Notes under the pieces: model-generated
Seen by the model: only the letters and a program-made list of their open reading frames with translations
The model's database searches: none
Told to the model about the DNA's origin: nothing
Assembly (NCBI GenBank): GCA_047967505.1
Contig: CM106541.1
Length of the DNA: 64,000 nucleotides
Source: Dipteris shenzhenensis
Taxonomy: Eukaryota > Polypodiophyta > Polypodiopsida > Gleicheniales
Direction: 5' to 3' (one strand)
In this document: positions 1 through 11,644 of the stretch, in pieces
How positions within the stretch are numbered: position 1 is the stretch's first letter
How the letters are laid out: each line of letters starts with the position of its first letter
Made by a program: the position numbers and the translations under genes

Positions 1-800
1 AAAAGTAAGACCTTACCAAAATTGGCCTATAAAAGAGACTTAGACGCCCATGGTCCACGTTGCACACAATAGAATATCCCTCTAACTCCCCTGCTAACTC
101 CCCGTTAGAATAGCTCTAAGCTCGAAAAGGCTTTCACTTACAACTTGATTTTTGTCCCAGCTTACCCACTCGAGATCACGCAAGTTGTGCCTAAATACTT
201 CCAAGATCTCAAATTCCCTCCATCCTAGTGGCACTTAATGTCAACACACCACCCTTTTCCTCACCTCCCATATGGCTAATAGCACTGTCGCTCGCGCATG
301 AGGCCAGACGACTACTAAAGTAGGAAGGTAATCTTTAGTAGGGGTGTGGTCCATTTCATCCCTAAGTAAAACATGGGCTTTAAGCCATCCATAAGTTAAA
401 CTTAGGGGATTTTTTTAAACTCATTATGTGACACGTTCTCTTCCGAGGGAGACGGATTTTAACCTATCCAATGAGCAACATTACTACGCACATGTAGCTA
501 GATGTGCTTGATGCAAAACAAGGCCCAAAAAATCAATATTGCCAACCAAGGGACACTTCTTTCTATTCTTTAAGGAGAGGTTTTGACGTGGACAAATTCT
601 GGAGGTTCAAAGAGAGGAAATGGGAGCTTCGCGGAGGTTCAGGGGAGGTAGGCAAAGGTTCAAGAGGTTCTAGAGCTTTGGAGTAAGCTTTAGGAGGTTG
701 AACTAACATATGGCAATGATGTCGGAGACTGCGAGACTAGGCAGACTATGAGGCAGTACCAATGGGTAGATTGGACCCGATGACATGGCGCACACAGGAT
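1..800. other. non-coding, no gene seen
   Basis: No reading frame here resembles a known protein. From about 590 to 700 there are loosely repeated purine-rich motifs of the form gaggttc/ggaggtt that resemble the longer minisatellite at 1430-1640. Confidence 0.5.
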
Positions 801-1020
801 GGATTCATGCAAGATACACGATTGAAACAAGGTAAACGATGGACTCGGTGACATGGTGCATGCAAACCCAATGATTTGGTGTGCACAGTAGTTCGCTCAG
901 TGTTGATGTTCTTGCAAAATATATGACTAGAACAAGGCAGAAGGTGGACTCAATGGCATGGTGCGTGCAAACCCGATGACTTGGTGTGCATAGTAGTTCA
1001 CTCAAAGTTGATGCGGCATG
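801..1020. repeat. two-copy tandem repeat, period about 105 bp
   Basis: Two diverged copies follow each other. The segment at 841 (ggactcggtgacatggtgc) recurs at 946 as ggactcaatggcatggtgc, and the following 'cagtagttcgctcag' returns as 'tagtagttcactcaa'. Reading frames across the repeat are consequences of it and do not resemble proteins. Confidence 0.7.
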
Positions 1021-1429
1021 TACATGTGCAACAAAGTTATGACATGGCATATAGACGATGGCAAGACCCAATGATGTGGCACACGTAGACAGAGTACAGA
1101 GTCTACAAACTACTGAAACGAGACAAACAAGTGAACATAGACTCGACAGTGACATGCACAACGATTTTATTACTTAGGGTTGATGACATGGTGTGTGCAC
1201 CGATGATGTGAGCCATTGTTGGCTCTTCCCCATGGCTTCCGTAGAAAGAGCCGGGTATTCTCAGTATGCAAGATTCCAAGGCTTTTTGTCACCTATAGAT
1301 ATATCAAGGTTATCGTTTGTAGTATATGTGTAGCTTAGGACCCCGAGTCGTATTCTGATGAGAAACGTAGACTTAAGTGTGGTAAGCAAACATAGTGCAT
1401 GCTTGTGCAAAAGGAATGTGTATCATCAT

Positions 1430-1640
1430 GGTTGAGGTTGCCTTCATTGGGAATTGAAGGGTTTAGGAGGAGTTTAAGGATTAGAATGAGGTTCCAAGAT
1501 TTAAAAGGAGGTTTCAAAGGTTTGGAACAAGTTTCAAGGTTAGAAGGAGAATCCAAGGTTTAGAAAGAGGTTCCAGAGTTTAGAAGGAGATTCCAAGGTT
1601 AGAAGGAGGATCCAAGGGATGAACTCATCTCCCTTGAAGA
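1430..1640. repeat. purine-rich minisatellite
   Basis: Imperfect units of roughly 20-28 bp built on ttagaaggagattccaaggt are repeated through this stretch. It is low complexity and no coding function is seen. Confidence 0.6.
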
Positions 1641-1689
1641 CCATGGAGGTTAAGGATTAAGGAACTAAGGGTTTAAGGGAATCATAGGA

Positions 1690-1850
1690 GTGGGAGAGGA
1701 AGAAGGTGTAAGAGCATGGGAGAAAGAAGAGAGAGAGAGGAAGAGAACGGAGGAGGAGAAAGAGAAGGAGGAGGAGGAGGAAGGCGGAGAAGGAGGAGGA
1801 GAGGAAGAGAATGGGTTGCAAGGTTGGAGGAAAGGGAAGGAGTTGCAAGA
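1690..1850. repeat. GA-rich polypurine tract
   Basis: About 160 bases are almost entirely A and G on the plus strand (gaggaggaaggcggagaagg-like). Open frames on either strand (Glu/Arg/Gly-rich, or Leu/Ser/Pro-rich on the other strand) come from the base bias. Such homopurine tracts can adopt triplex structure; that is inference. Confidence 0.65.
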
Positions 1851-1858
1851 TTAAGACA

Positions 1859-2250
1859 TGCTTTTGAACGTGGAGTGCAAAGCAACATGGACACTTGAAA
1901 CAATTACTTAGAATACCAAAGTAAAACTCAATACAATGTCCCAAAGTGTGTGGGCTTCATTCCATTATGGAATATTTATACAAGTTAAAGATCTCTCTCT
2001 AAAAAATTGTAAGATATTCTCTCTACATATAGAACTTGCATATAGAAGAAATGCTTTTGGACGTGGAGTGCAAAGCAATGTGGACACTTAAGACAATTAC
2101 TTAGAATACCAAAGTAAAACTCAATACAATGTCCCAAAGTATGTGGGCTTCATTTCATTATAGGATATTTATACAAGTTAAAGATCTCTCTCTGCATGTA
2201 AAAATTATAAGACATTCTCTCTCTACATGTAGAACTTGCATATAAAAGAA
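1859..2250. repeat. two-copy tandem duplication, period 193 bp
   Basis: The segment starting cttttgaacgtggagtgc at 1861 is repeated at 2054 as cttttggacgtggagtgc. High identity continues through 'actcaatacaatgtcccaaa' and 'caagttaaagatctctctct'. Scattered substitutions show that it is not recent. Confidence 0.85.
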
Positions 2251-2380
2251 CTTACATGTAAAAGTTGCATGTAAGTTGCATGTAAAACTCACATGCAAGA
2301 GTTACATGTAAGAGTTGCATGTAAAACTCGCATGTAGAAGTTGCGTGTAGAACTTGCATGTAAAACATGCAAGTAGATTT
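2245..2380. repeat. minisatellite of gcatgtaaa(a/c) units
   Basis: Short units of about 15-19 bp, ttgcatgtaaaactcgcatg-like, are repeated with changes immediately after the 193-bp duplication, whose last bases (agaacttgcatataaaag) contain the seed motif. This suggests local slippage expansion. Confidence 0.65.
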
Positions 2381-2960
2381 CTAAGAAAAATTAATCATTC
2401 CTAACCTTATGCAAGTACAAGCGGAGCTTTGCCACTACTCTACACACACATTTTATACTATCTAAGTCCAAGTTGACACAGAGACAACTAATAACATGTG
2501 AGCTAATGACATGACATGCATCAACCACACACACACTCATATATAGAGAAGGAGAAAATTATATGCATAATGTATACTCTCTCTAGAACTTCCTTATTAC
2601 CCAAAAGCTTACACAAACAATAAATAACCACCTGATAAGAAGAGAGTGTTATCTCTACAAATGGTTCTTCATCTTCTCTTTGTAAATTGAAAAATAACCA
2701 TTAATTAAACAAAATTTGCATACAAATATGAAAAGCTCACATTCGTTAGAATATCCTTGCAATCGATTACTATAATCTCAATAGCGTCATGTATACCACA
2801 AGTATTCTCCCTTCCAATCTAAAACCAAAGTTAACTATTTCCAACAACAAGAATTCTCTCTCCAAGCTCTCAACATCTAGTTCACAACAATCGAGCTCAC
2901 ATGCTCACCTGACTTCACTATTCCTTCTCTAAAGATTTGGAGAGAAAGAGAAAAGTCCAC

Positions 2961-3009
<49 letters not shown>

Positions 3010-3114
3010 CCACAACCACATGACAAGAGGAAGGAAAATAAAATATAGATAATATATATATACATATATTTATTTTTACTATTATATATTATATATTAAT
3101 GCCAACTCACATGA

Positions 3115-3148
<34 letters not shown>

Positions 3149-3396
3149 TATCTTATGTACTATTTGATACCCACACATACACAAAAACACAAAATGCATA
3201 ACAAGCCACCCCCTCCTCAAACACCTCTACTTGAATTCTATCATTAATGCCAACTTACACTATGACCCAAGATATTCACTCTTCATTAAAAGGAGGCGTC
3301 ACCTGCGTGCATGAACTTCAAGAAAACCCCCTATTTAAGATCTATTTAGGATGATAAAACACCCCTATTTAAGCTTATAAGATACCACCAAAATTC
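2381..3396. other. AT-rich non-coding DNA with microsatellites
   Basis: No gene is seen. It contains a (GA)n microsatellite at about 2964-3006 and a compound (AT)n(AG)n microsatellite at about 3113-3148. Apparent Ser/Leu-repeat frames on the minus strand are the microsatellite read as codons. Confidence 0.7.
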
Positions 3397-3684
3397 TATT
3401 ATGTCCCCCCCTTTTCTTAAATCTACGTTATTTCTCAAGCATTTAGATCACACAAAAAGCAAATTTTGATTACTTTCCCTATGACTATTTAAAACCATAA
3501 ACAAAATCAAACTTGTTCGGACTAGTTATGCAAGGTAGACTATTATGTCCCCCCCTTTCCTTAATTTTACGTTATTTCTCAAGCATTTAGATTACACAAA
3601 AAGCAAATTTTGATTACTTTCCCTATGACTATTTAAAACCATAAACAAAACCAAACTTGTTCGGACTAGTTATGCAAGGTAGGC
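3397..3684. repeat. two-copy tandem duplication, period 144 bp
   Basis: The unit beginning tattatgtcccccc at 3397 recurs at 3541 with few differences, sharing 'gattactttccctatgac' and 'acttgttcggactagttatg'. A third partial C-run start follows near 3695. Confidence 0.9.
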
Positions 3685-3871
3685 TATACTAAGTCCCCCC
3701 CCTCTTAAATATGGCATGGCCTCTTAACTTAAATTCAATATTGGAAAAAAATAAAAAGAGCCCCCACCCCTAATGTATAAGCTTATGCCTCATTTCAAAA
3801 AAAACCCCTATTGTACACTCACGTGATATCATAAGTTTCCCCCTATGAATCCCCGGAGCACTATGGCCTTC

Positions 3872-3872
<1 letters not shown>

Positions 3873-3922
<50 letters not shown>
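3873..3922. repeat. compound (TA)n(GA)n microsatellite
   Basis: About 29 bases of alternating A/T are followed directly by about 20 bases of GA repeat. Confidence 0.95.
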
Positions 3923-4318
3923 GGGCAGGGAGAGAGCCCTCCTCACCCAACATACCATTACCATCACTCTGTAATTGTTTTAGATCCATTCAACTTTGTT
4001 GCCCAATTTGATGTAGATCCCAGCTACTCGTAGAAACAAAAGGATGAAATTCAACTTTCAAACGGTTACATATTTTATCGTGATGTGATATTCGTAACAG
4101 ACGAAACCCTCGCACATGTGAAAAAATGAAGATTGCCAATCCTTGAAGGTTGGTCTATGGAGAGCTTAAGACAAATGCAATGCAGCCTTCCACAAACAGA
4201 TACCGACAGAAAATGCTCAGAGCAATAGCAATATGTACACGTATAAGGAGCAACAACATTATATAAGCTACCGTAGATATAAAGACATTCACATAGAGCA
4301 GATCTGGTTCGAATCGAT

Positions 4319-5780
4319 CTAATTGAAGGCACCTACTCTACACTCCACAGGAGCTGTCGGATATCGAGCTGTGTCTGTGCAGTAATTGTACTCCATGAAG
4401 CTGCCGCTAGCCCACTTGTACGAGACCTTCTCTTTCTCGCTCAGAGACCACGCTGCCGGTTGATCCCACCAGTTCTGTTCTGTGGTTGCCGCACATTTTG
4501 CAGAATCTGCCATGTCCCATGTGCAAGCGTTTGCATGGAATTTCTCATAAGTGGAGACGAAAGGGGAAGCTTGCCAATCAATCTTATCCAGGCCCCCTCT
4601 GGTAGCCCAGCCGTCCCCGTTCCAGATGCTGGAGAAAATGTACATGGGCTGATTCGCAGGATAGATGTCTTTAGTCAATGGCGTATTTCGATGAACTCGA
4701 ATAGGGACTTCATCCACGTAGAACCTGGCAAAATTCCCAGCCGACAACGTTCCTTTAGTCTGAACTATTAAGATTGCAATGGTTACTTACATGCAGAGCT
4801 CTACAAGCTCACAAGAAAACCGCACTCTACTTACACAGTCTGATGATTATTCCACAAAATGGAGTACGTGTGGAACGCCTTCGTAGGATCAAACCACAGG
4901 TTTATTCTCTGCTCTCGGCCTCCAACGCCATTTACATACATGTTAGTTTGTAGATTGTAGGGCTCTCCACTCCTATTGCCCAAAAATTCGAAATCCATCT
5001 CATCTCGGTTGGGAGTGTTCGAAGACAACTGCAACAAAACCTCATGTAAGCCACATTCACCTAGATAGTACTCCATTACAAAGATCCGACCTGTTGAGCG
5101 TACTGCGGGACGAAAGAGAGATTGTAGTAGATTCTACAGCAAAGACATAAGACACTCAGCTCGTCCTCCCGCCCCCGCCTCCCCCACGCTCAGAAATTGC
5201 AGAGATTAACGGCAAGACATCTAACAAAAAGCACGACTGAACGAGCATTCACGAGGATTCGCCCGTTAGAGTGGATGTACTCTGGTTCAGGAATGCCTCG
5301 CACGACGAAAATTGCGACAACTTACTTACATAATAAGCCGTAACAACACCCGCAGAATCTCCCGGAACCAGTTTTAGCTTCATGCTGAACCAACCAAACT
5401 TATATCTGTTCTTGGACTGGAATCCGGATCCTGCCACAATGCAATCCTTAGTATTCATTGACACTTCCGTCCTGAGAAAGGTGCAGCTAGCTGTTCCTGA
5501 GAAGGTACAGCTAGCTGCTAGAGGACGTAGAAAGCCGAGACCCGAAAACCGGGTGTGCCGCACCTGAAGTTTGATCAAGAAGAAGGTGCCATTGGCGACC
5601 GTCAGGGGAGGTCCTCACATGATCGTTAGCCCACATGACATCGAAGTCAGTTTCAAAAGCGGAGGTGTGGGAGACGGAAGGGTCATTCTGGGCGAAGGCA
5701 GGGGCAAGGAGCAAGGCGGCAGCGCTGAAGAGGAGGGGGAGCAGAGGAAGGGGAAGGGGAGAGAAGCTGCGGTGAGCCAT
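4319..5780 (-). CDS. XTH: xyloglucan endotransglucosylase/hydrolase (XTH, GH16), four exons
   Basis: Cuts xyloglucan in the cell wall and religates it to another chain (or to water), loosening or rebuilding the wall. Exons in coding order are 5780-5564, 5430-5330, 5028-4835 and 4724-4319; introns of 133, 301 and 110 bp all obey GT-AG and join in frame to 305 codons, normal for XTHs. Residues 1-30 form a Leu/Pro/Ala-rich signal peptide ending APAFA. The GH16 signature DEMDFEFLG lies at residues 115-123, with Glu116 and Glu120 as expected nucleophile and acid/base. A sequon NRS follows at 124-126, as is usual in XTHs. The C-terminal domain has the usual cysteines (ACTW, KCAA, YNYC, VEC). The residue before DE is Arg where His is most common. 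An in-frame Met 20 codons upstream exists, but residue 1 here starts directly at the signal peptide. The gene looks intact. XTH family assignment is firm; subgroup is not assigned. Confidence 0.95.
4725..4834 (-). other. XTH intron 3
   Basis: On the minus strand the donor reads gt|gtaagt and the acceptor ttgccag|g. Splicing here joins HQTV to [10 protein letters not shown] in frame, the family-typical junction. A competing in-frame stop (taa) inside the donor shows the intron is required. Confidence 0.9.
5029..5329 (-). other. XTH intron 2
   Basis: The donor is the consensus gtaagt after codons for TAYY. The acceptor gttgcag precedes codons for [12 protein letters not shown]. Joining gives the family-typical TAYYLSS sequence in phase 0. 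Confidence 0.92.
5431..5563 (-). other. XTH intron 1
   Basis: The donor cttcag|gtgcgg and acceptor tggcag|ga join as a phase-1 intron to give DQTSGSGFQSK, matching the conserved (T/S)GSGFQSK region of XTHs. Confidence 0.9.
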
Positions 5781-6423
5781 GGATGGAAATTGGAAGGCCA
5801 ACTGTGAGCTGAGGAGGAGGAGGAAGGGCGGGAGAAGCATTTAAGCGGGAGGAGACGACATAGCTGGAATCACAGGAATTGATGGGGTAGGAGCGGGAGG
5901 AGCGGGAGGAGTGAGTGGTGGTCAGGAATGAGGACAGAGGTCATCGTGGGCTCTGGCTATAGCTATGGCTATGGCGATTCTTGTTATAGCAGCCCAAAAC
6001 ACCCATAGTAACTCAGTCCTTAGACTTGGGCAATGCAGCAAATCTCTCCTATCATCCAAAGCCTCACATTATCACGTAACTGAGTTCTTACACTTGCGCA
6101 CAATACACCAAATCACTACTCTTCCTTGCTATAGGAATCATTAAGTGAACTCAAGCTACAGCCCAGCCCATTTGGACTGGATTTGCTTCAGCTCAACGGT
6201 GTCCTTCTATCTCTTTACTTTAATACAAATTATCTTTCTTTGGACCGTAAAAAAACTCAAGCGAGAGCTGGTGCATGCCTACCACATGCCTTAAGAGGAC
6301 TTCCCCGCACTAGCCTGTGGCGTTGGGGGAGCCTCACTAGCTGAATAAATTTGCCACCCCATGGCTCAGCAAATGCAAGACGATGCAGTTCTGGTGGCAG
6401 TGGACTATTACTACCCTAGCGAC
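5781..6423. other. upstream region of XTH
   Basis: Non-coding. The first 100 bases upstream of the XTH start are CT-rich on the minus strand (cctcctcctcctcag-like), which suits a 5' leader. Possible TATA-like words on the minus strand are ttaaat near 5844-5839 and ctataac near 5983; neither is strong. The part from about 6010 to 6110 resembles 11915-12020 (ttagactt...gggca, catccaaag, cattatcac), so it is a dispersed repeat and not promoter-specific. Confidence 0.4.
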
Positions 6424-6426
6424 TTA

Positions 6427-6750
6427 GAGCCCATTCGTGCATTGGGCTAGGCTAGCAAAAATGCTAGGAGTCAAGCAAACCATTGGAAAGTGTTCCCACA
6501 AGGCTGCAGTAGCATGTGACGAAAGCAAGGCAGTATGGCAGGCATCGATTTGGGCTGGAAAAGCGAATGGGAGAGCTGCAGTGAGCCTTGGCCCCGTCAT
6601 GCTAGGGTGGAGAGCAAAAAATTTGCTCTCCAGCTTGGTGCAAAAATGCCAAGTTTTGGCATCAAGAATCGCTCTGCTCCTCATGGGAACAAACAAGCAT
6701 GAGCAAGCTTTGGCATATGTTGGCATTTTTGCCAATGCGGGAATGGGCTC
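6427..6750. mobile_element. Tourist-like MITE (PIF/Harbinger type)
   Basis: A 324-bp element begins GAGCCCATTCGTGCATTGG and ends CCAATGCGGGAATGGGCTC, so its terminal inverted repeats match over about 19 bases with two mismatches. The inner words CAAAAATGC and GCATTTTTG also pair. The element is flanked on both sides by TTA (6424-6426 and 6751-6753), the target duplication typical of PIF/Harbinger transposons. It has no transposase and would move only with a partner's enzyme. A 105-codon open frame inside resembles no protein and is judged a by-product. Confidence 0.85.
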
Positions 6751-6753
6751 TTA

Positions 6754-7299
6754 GTTTTCACAAACTCCAGCTGAGCAGTTTGCTGCTAGACTGCTTCAAT
6801 CGGCTTCGTGATCATTTAATGCTAAAATGCAACACTTTTGGCTGGGGGAGCAAGGTATCGACAATGTGGTGGAAGGTTCCACCTAGTGCATCTTGTCACT
6901 CTTGCCCAACAGCATCCAGTAACAGACAGGTGGGGATGCAAATGATGCTAAAGCTTCCCTACTAAAAGGGTGGCCTCCCCTGTTGAATCTGTGATGCAGG
7001 TGAGGCCCTCTAGGCTAGCTAGGGGGGATGAAGGGCCCATGAAATGCGCGAGAGCTCTTCGTGAGGGTCGAATCACGTAGTCGATGAAACGTGTGACGTT
7101 CCGAAAGGGCACGGGAGAGGCACAGAACGTGCAGAATATCAACTTCGGACCCAAAGTCCAATGCCTCGCAAGATGCAAATAGCTAGCAAGAAGTGGGGGC
7201 TCCACCAAATCCTGGCAAGACACCATCATTTGTGGAGGTGTTGGCCAAGAAAATACGAGGCGACTTCTAACCACTAACCGAGGACAAGGCACAGAGTAT
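6754..7299. other. unassigned, probably LINE 5' flank
   Basis: No recognisable domain on either strand. Short frames of 80-115 codons lack family features. The stretch lies immediately upstream of the decayed LINE and may include its 5' UTR or ORF1 remnants, but nothing specific supports that. Confidence 0.35.
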
Positions 7300-7503
7300 C
7301 TTGCGAATTGAAATAGACAGGAAGGCCAAAATATAGGTGGATCTCATGCAAGATGGGGGCGAGAAGGAGGAAGACATATCGGACGCAAATCACAAAAAGA
7401 GACTCCATGAAGATAAGGATAGAAAGAGCGAGCAAACTAAGAAGGGGGTCACTAGAAACTCAGGCCCTGCTTCAGAAAGGGCTATCGAAAAAAATTAAAG
7501 AGG

Positions 7504-7713
7504 TTGCCAAAGGAAGTAGGGAGAATAGATTCAAGTTCTTTAAACATGCATATAGGGCAATCACACACTAGAAGTGAGGGTGGGTCGAGTCCTGCCAATG
7601 CGAGTGTTTCGGTGCTATCGTGGAATGTGAGAGGTTGTTGCAACAAGAATAAACAAAGAGGATGCATTGCGATGACCTGTCAGTTGCATCCCAAGATTGT
7701 GCTGCTACAATAG
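7504..7713 (+). pseudogene. LINE endonuclease N-terminal fragment
   Basis: The frame carries VSVLSWNVRGCCNKNKQR, matching the start of the apurinic-like endonuclease of plant L1 elements, where the Asn of SWNVRG is catalytic. It ends in a stop after IVLLQ, at the point where the conserved Glu of the family ('LQET') would follow, so the catalytic domain is truncated. Confidence 0.7.
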
Positions 7714-8282
7714 TTGAAATGCAGCTGCGCTACCATAGGGAGAGCATGGAAGGACTCTAATCAGGGCAACATGGACCCACAGGCCAGATGGGACGTCGCC
7801 ATGTGCAGGGTAATGTGGGAGGCAGACATTCAGATCTGAGCAAGGAGAAAGAAAAATTGGGAGCAACTTAGCAGCATCAGAGTATCTCTACTAAGGAGTC
7901 TTTCAACTTAGCAATTGAAAGAGTCCCCTAAGGATCAGTACACGGCCTCTTTCTTAACAAATGTTCAATCTTCAATGCATGACTCCGAGCTCATGGAAGT
8001 CTAACAAGCTTGTATTAACAGCGAACTAATGTGGCTAGCTGGCAAGGACTAAGCTCATATTAATAGCAAATTAATGTGGTTGGCTGGTAGGGACTGTCCA
8101 TCCAAAACCTTCTTCCAAAAAGTCAAATTCAACAAGCAGAGAGACATCATCGACCAGGCAATGGATCCCCAAGGTAACTTAGTTAACGAGTTCTGCCACA
8201 TCGCTGGAGTCTTTCGCATGAGATTCAGTGCCGTCGTGGGGGAACCAGTTGTCGAAGTAACCACTGGTGGGAGAATCTGGAG

Positions 8283-9066
8283 TTGGCACTAGAGGGGGTA
8301 TACACTAGAATTTCTAACTTCCAAACAAACACGTTGGCTCATTCATTCACTAAGGAAGAACTTGAGGAAGCCCTAGATGCCATGGCGGATGAGCCAGACA
8401 GTATGACAACTAAGTTCTATAAAGCATTTTGGGACTTGCTAGGGAACGATCTTACTGAGATGGTGAATGTCGTGGTAGAGGCGGGTACATTGTCGAAAGA
8501 TGTCAACTTCGGTCTCATGAAATTGTTCCCTAAGGGTCAAGATAGACTGAGGGTGGGTGACTAGAGGCCAATCACAATGTTGAATACTTCCTACAAGATC
8601 ACAGCAAAAGCCCTTGTGATTAGGATAGCAAATATTTGCAGAGTTGTGGACCTTGCAGCAACGTCAGCGCAAAAGATTCTCATCTTCGAGATTGACCTCG
8701 ATAGGCGTACGATAGGGTGCACTGGGAGTACATAGAAGAAGTCTTGCTAAGGCTAGGCTTCAGTCATGGATTCGTCAAAAAAATCCCTTGTCTATTTGGG
8801 AACACGGGTGCACTGCTAAGCCTCAATAGTGGTGCAATTAGCAGGTTTGATTTTTGCAGGTCTATGCACCAAGAATGTCCATTGGCCCCCTCCTTGTTTG
8901 CTCTCGCGACAATGCCTCTACTAGCAATGATGAAGCAAGAGCAAGCGGCAGGGAGAATCATAGGATTATACCTTCCTACCAAAGAACAACTTTGTATCCA
9001 AATATTTGCAGATGATATGGTCTCCTTAATCCACGAGGATCTGGATTGTGTTGGTCGTCTGTTCTA
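8283..9066 (+). pseudogene. LINE reverse transcriptase fragment
   Basis: The first part reads FTKEELEEALDAMADEP...DSMTTKFYKAFWDLL, then LMKLFPKGQ, the RT palm entry seen in plant LINEs. After a stop near 8562, '*RPITMLNTSYKI' continues in frame. The later frame (8717-9066) has RSMHQECPLAPSLFAL (equivalent to RQGxPLSPxLF) and IFADDM (the YADD catalytic motif, near 9005-9020). Stops and missing segments between the pieces make it non-functional. Confidence 0.82.
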
Positions 9067-9407
9067 GACCATTGAGATATTTTGTGCTGCCTCCATATGC
9101 AAATGTAGTTGGTTGAATACATTTCTCCTCCTTCGAACTAGCAACGATGAGCCTTTCGGGTAGCTACCAGACATGGAGCTCAAGAGGATCCCTAGAGGTC
9201 AAATATTGCACTATTTATTTTGGACTAAATGTTCTAATGAGAGAAAGGTTTGAGTGCTTCTTGGAGAAGCTCAAGGCTGAGCTCATGTGATGGAATGGCA
9301 TTACTCTTGGTTTGAATGCAAGGCTACCGATCATAAATCATTTCCTCTCCATGGTAATCACCTTTGTTGCATCTATTTGGCTCTTTTCTAAATCTTAGTG
9401 GCTAGAG

Positions 9408-10440
9408 GTGGAGAGGCTCTTCAGAGGTTTCTTATGGGCAAAGGAGAATGGGAGACGGCGGACATGCTACATCCCCTGGAATCCAATGAAGCTCCCAAAG
9501 CTTCAAGGTGGGGTGGGCTTGCGGGATTGTAGGGTTAGAAACATCTCGCTGATCGACAAATGGTTACCATGGTTGTTTGAAGGGCATGCCCTGTGGTCTA
9601 CAGTCACTAAATTCTTCATCAATAAATCTAAAAGCAAAGGTGCAGGTATGTGGCCCGGTTTATCTTGGTAGTAGTACATGCTCTATTCCGATTATCTTGT
9701 CAAAATCATAGGCTCGGATTTAATTTTGGGGCTAGTGTCTACTTGGAAAGTTTGTATCGAGCAATTATCCTCGAAAGAGGGTGGAAGGGACTAAAAGGGG
9801 ACACCAGCCTCTGGGAGCCAATCTAGTGGAACAAGGCACCTAGGAAGATCGAGCAAATTCTTTGCCCTCCACGACCAATGAAGAGCTAGAAATTTATACA
9901 GGAAGGGGCTGAGAACATGGGTAGATACCTGGGATGCACGGGTAGCAGATTGGGTAATGTTGTGGGCCAAATTTGCTATGATGGACGGTGAGAAATATTT
10001 AGTGCAAGCTTTGATCGACAGAGTTTCGGAGTCCTGGCTCACCAATACGGGTATGGCATAGGATTGGAAAGAAAACCAGTGGATGCTAGGGAAAACCCCA
10101 ATTCGAAAACTATTTGCAGGGCAAATTTGCAAGCACTTGATGCATCAGGAGGTCGAAGCAACGAATTGAATATGAAGTGGAATTTGAGGCATAGCCCAGC
10201 ACAATGGGGGGATAGATACAAAGAGATCTAGGTAGGTTGCCCTTTGAGAAAAGCGAATTTCTTCTTTGGAAAGCCATGAAATAGTTGGCTTCTGGTTAAA
10301 GGCAAGTTAGCCAAGAGACTACAAGTATATCCATGTTGCCCATTGTGTGGGAGAGCCAGGAACTCGTGCAACACTTGTTCTGGAGCTGTTCAATCACGTG
10401 TGAAGTATGGTTGAAAGTTGAAAAGGCAATTTGAAGCTCA
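9408..10440 (+). pseudogene. LINE C-terminal region with zf-RVT remnant
   Basis: The stretch 9408-9671 encodes a family-typical post-RT sequence including LPKLQGGVGLRDCRVRN and DKWLPWLF. About 600 bases later, plus-strand codons for CCPLCGRA (near 10330-10360) match the zinc-finger-like C-terminus of plant LINE ORF2 proteins. Stops are frequent in between. Confidence 0.65.
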
Positions 10441-10629
10441 GGTACGATGCATAGATTTGCATTGGGGATAAGATGGCGCATAGCCCTTTTGGGTGATCTG
10501 TGCAAATTACCATCTATGCTCACAGCTACATGGCCATGTGTCAGAGCTGTTGCTACTTGGGATGTTCACAATAGATTAATCTTTCAACATCATGTTCATG
10601 CCGGATTTAGAGTCTCCACCATCTTGGTT

Positions 10630-10788
10630 GGCATTAGGATGTATCTAAAGCATTTTAGTCGGTTGATGTATAGCCAAGACCCCAGAGTTAGTCCAACCCA
10701 CAATTAGGGGGCATTAGGATGTATTGAAAGCATTTTAGTCAGTTGATGTATAGCCAAGACCCCATAGTTAGTCCAACCCTTGAGGATA
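10630..10788. repeat. two-copy tandem duplication, period 80 bp
   Basis: The unit ggcattaggatgtat starts at 10630 and again at 10710. Both copies continue through gttgatgtatagccaagacc and 'gttagtccaaccc' with only a few changes. Confidence 0.9.
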
Positions 10789-11641
10789 TAGGAATCCATC
10801 TCTTGGATGGGTGACATAAGCTTTTGGTAGAGCAGCTAGCCCCTATGAGTTGGCCAATTTTTGTACCAGGGTGTGTAGTTTGCTGCAGTGACTCATGTGA
10901 CATGGGGATCTTGCAGGTATGTCGATGGAGTACTTCAAGCTACTCTAGGTTCAGAGCAATGCATGCAAGTGCCATCCACTAGTGCCACTCTAGCGATGCA
11001 CGGCTTGTTGCAATCGTGAATCCATAAGGAGAAGAAGAGGAAAGTGGAGAAGGAAGATAAGGAGACGAAGAAGAGGAGAAGAGAAGAGAATATGGCATTC
11101 ACGAAAGGCACTATGAGGGAACAAGAGAGAACTCCAAAGATGAGGAGGAGAGCTTATATTACAATGTGCATGTAACCAACAATTGAAGACCAAAGTACCA
11201 AAGGCATGTAGGCATTGACCCTGCACCACAATGTCATTGACAGGTAGTGTGCTAGAATGCTTGTGATTATGCCACCTTTTGAAGGGAGATCCAACCCTAA
11301 TCTCTTATACCACTCTCTTTCCTCATTCTTTACAATTAACTTGGGCCTATTTGGCTCTAAGGCACAATCCTAGCACTATGGACTTGTTACTAATGACATT
11401 ACTAACTGGCGGTGGCATATTGTTAACCAATCGGTTAACAGAAAAACCAAAAAACTACACATTATCACAACTCGTAGTAGTAACTCACTTCTCTCCTTCT
11501 TTACACACTCCCAATGGTTTCCCCACTATATCCCAACTTGTGAGTGCCCAAAAAGAGTTTGAGACACTTTGGAATAGATGCACCCCATTACACACTAGCC
11601 ACTAGCTGCCCAACATGGGTTTTCAAAAATTGAGTGCCCAC
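10789..11641. other. non-coding, nothing recognised
   Basis: No domain-bearing frame. A purine-rich part (about 11025-11155) gives artificial open frames on the opposite strand. Confidence 0.45.
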
Positions 11642-11644
11642 TTA

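Larger units (their letters stand above)
7300..10620 (+). mobile_element. decayed LINE (plant L1-type), plus strand
   Basis: Pieces of one non-LTR retrotransposon lie in the expected order: a basic segment (7353-7570), endonuclease start (around 7606), linker (8074-8290), reverse transcriptase (8283-9066), C-terminal region (9408-9670) and a Cys-rich zf-RVT-like end (10270-10440). Many stop codons and frame changes separate them, so the copy is dead. The 3' end is not sharply defined; it probably lies near 10620, where a tandem duplication begins. No poly-A tail or target duplication was identified. Confidence 0.8.

Noticed and set aside
4460-4771. 103-codon plus-strand frame over XTH exon 4
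   Set aside because: Antisense to a well-conserved XTH exon; no domain.
6437-6754. Opposed 103-105 codon frames
   Set aside because: They lie wholly within the MITE and include its inverted ends.
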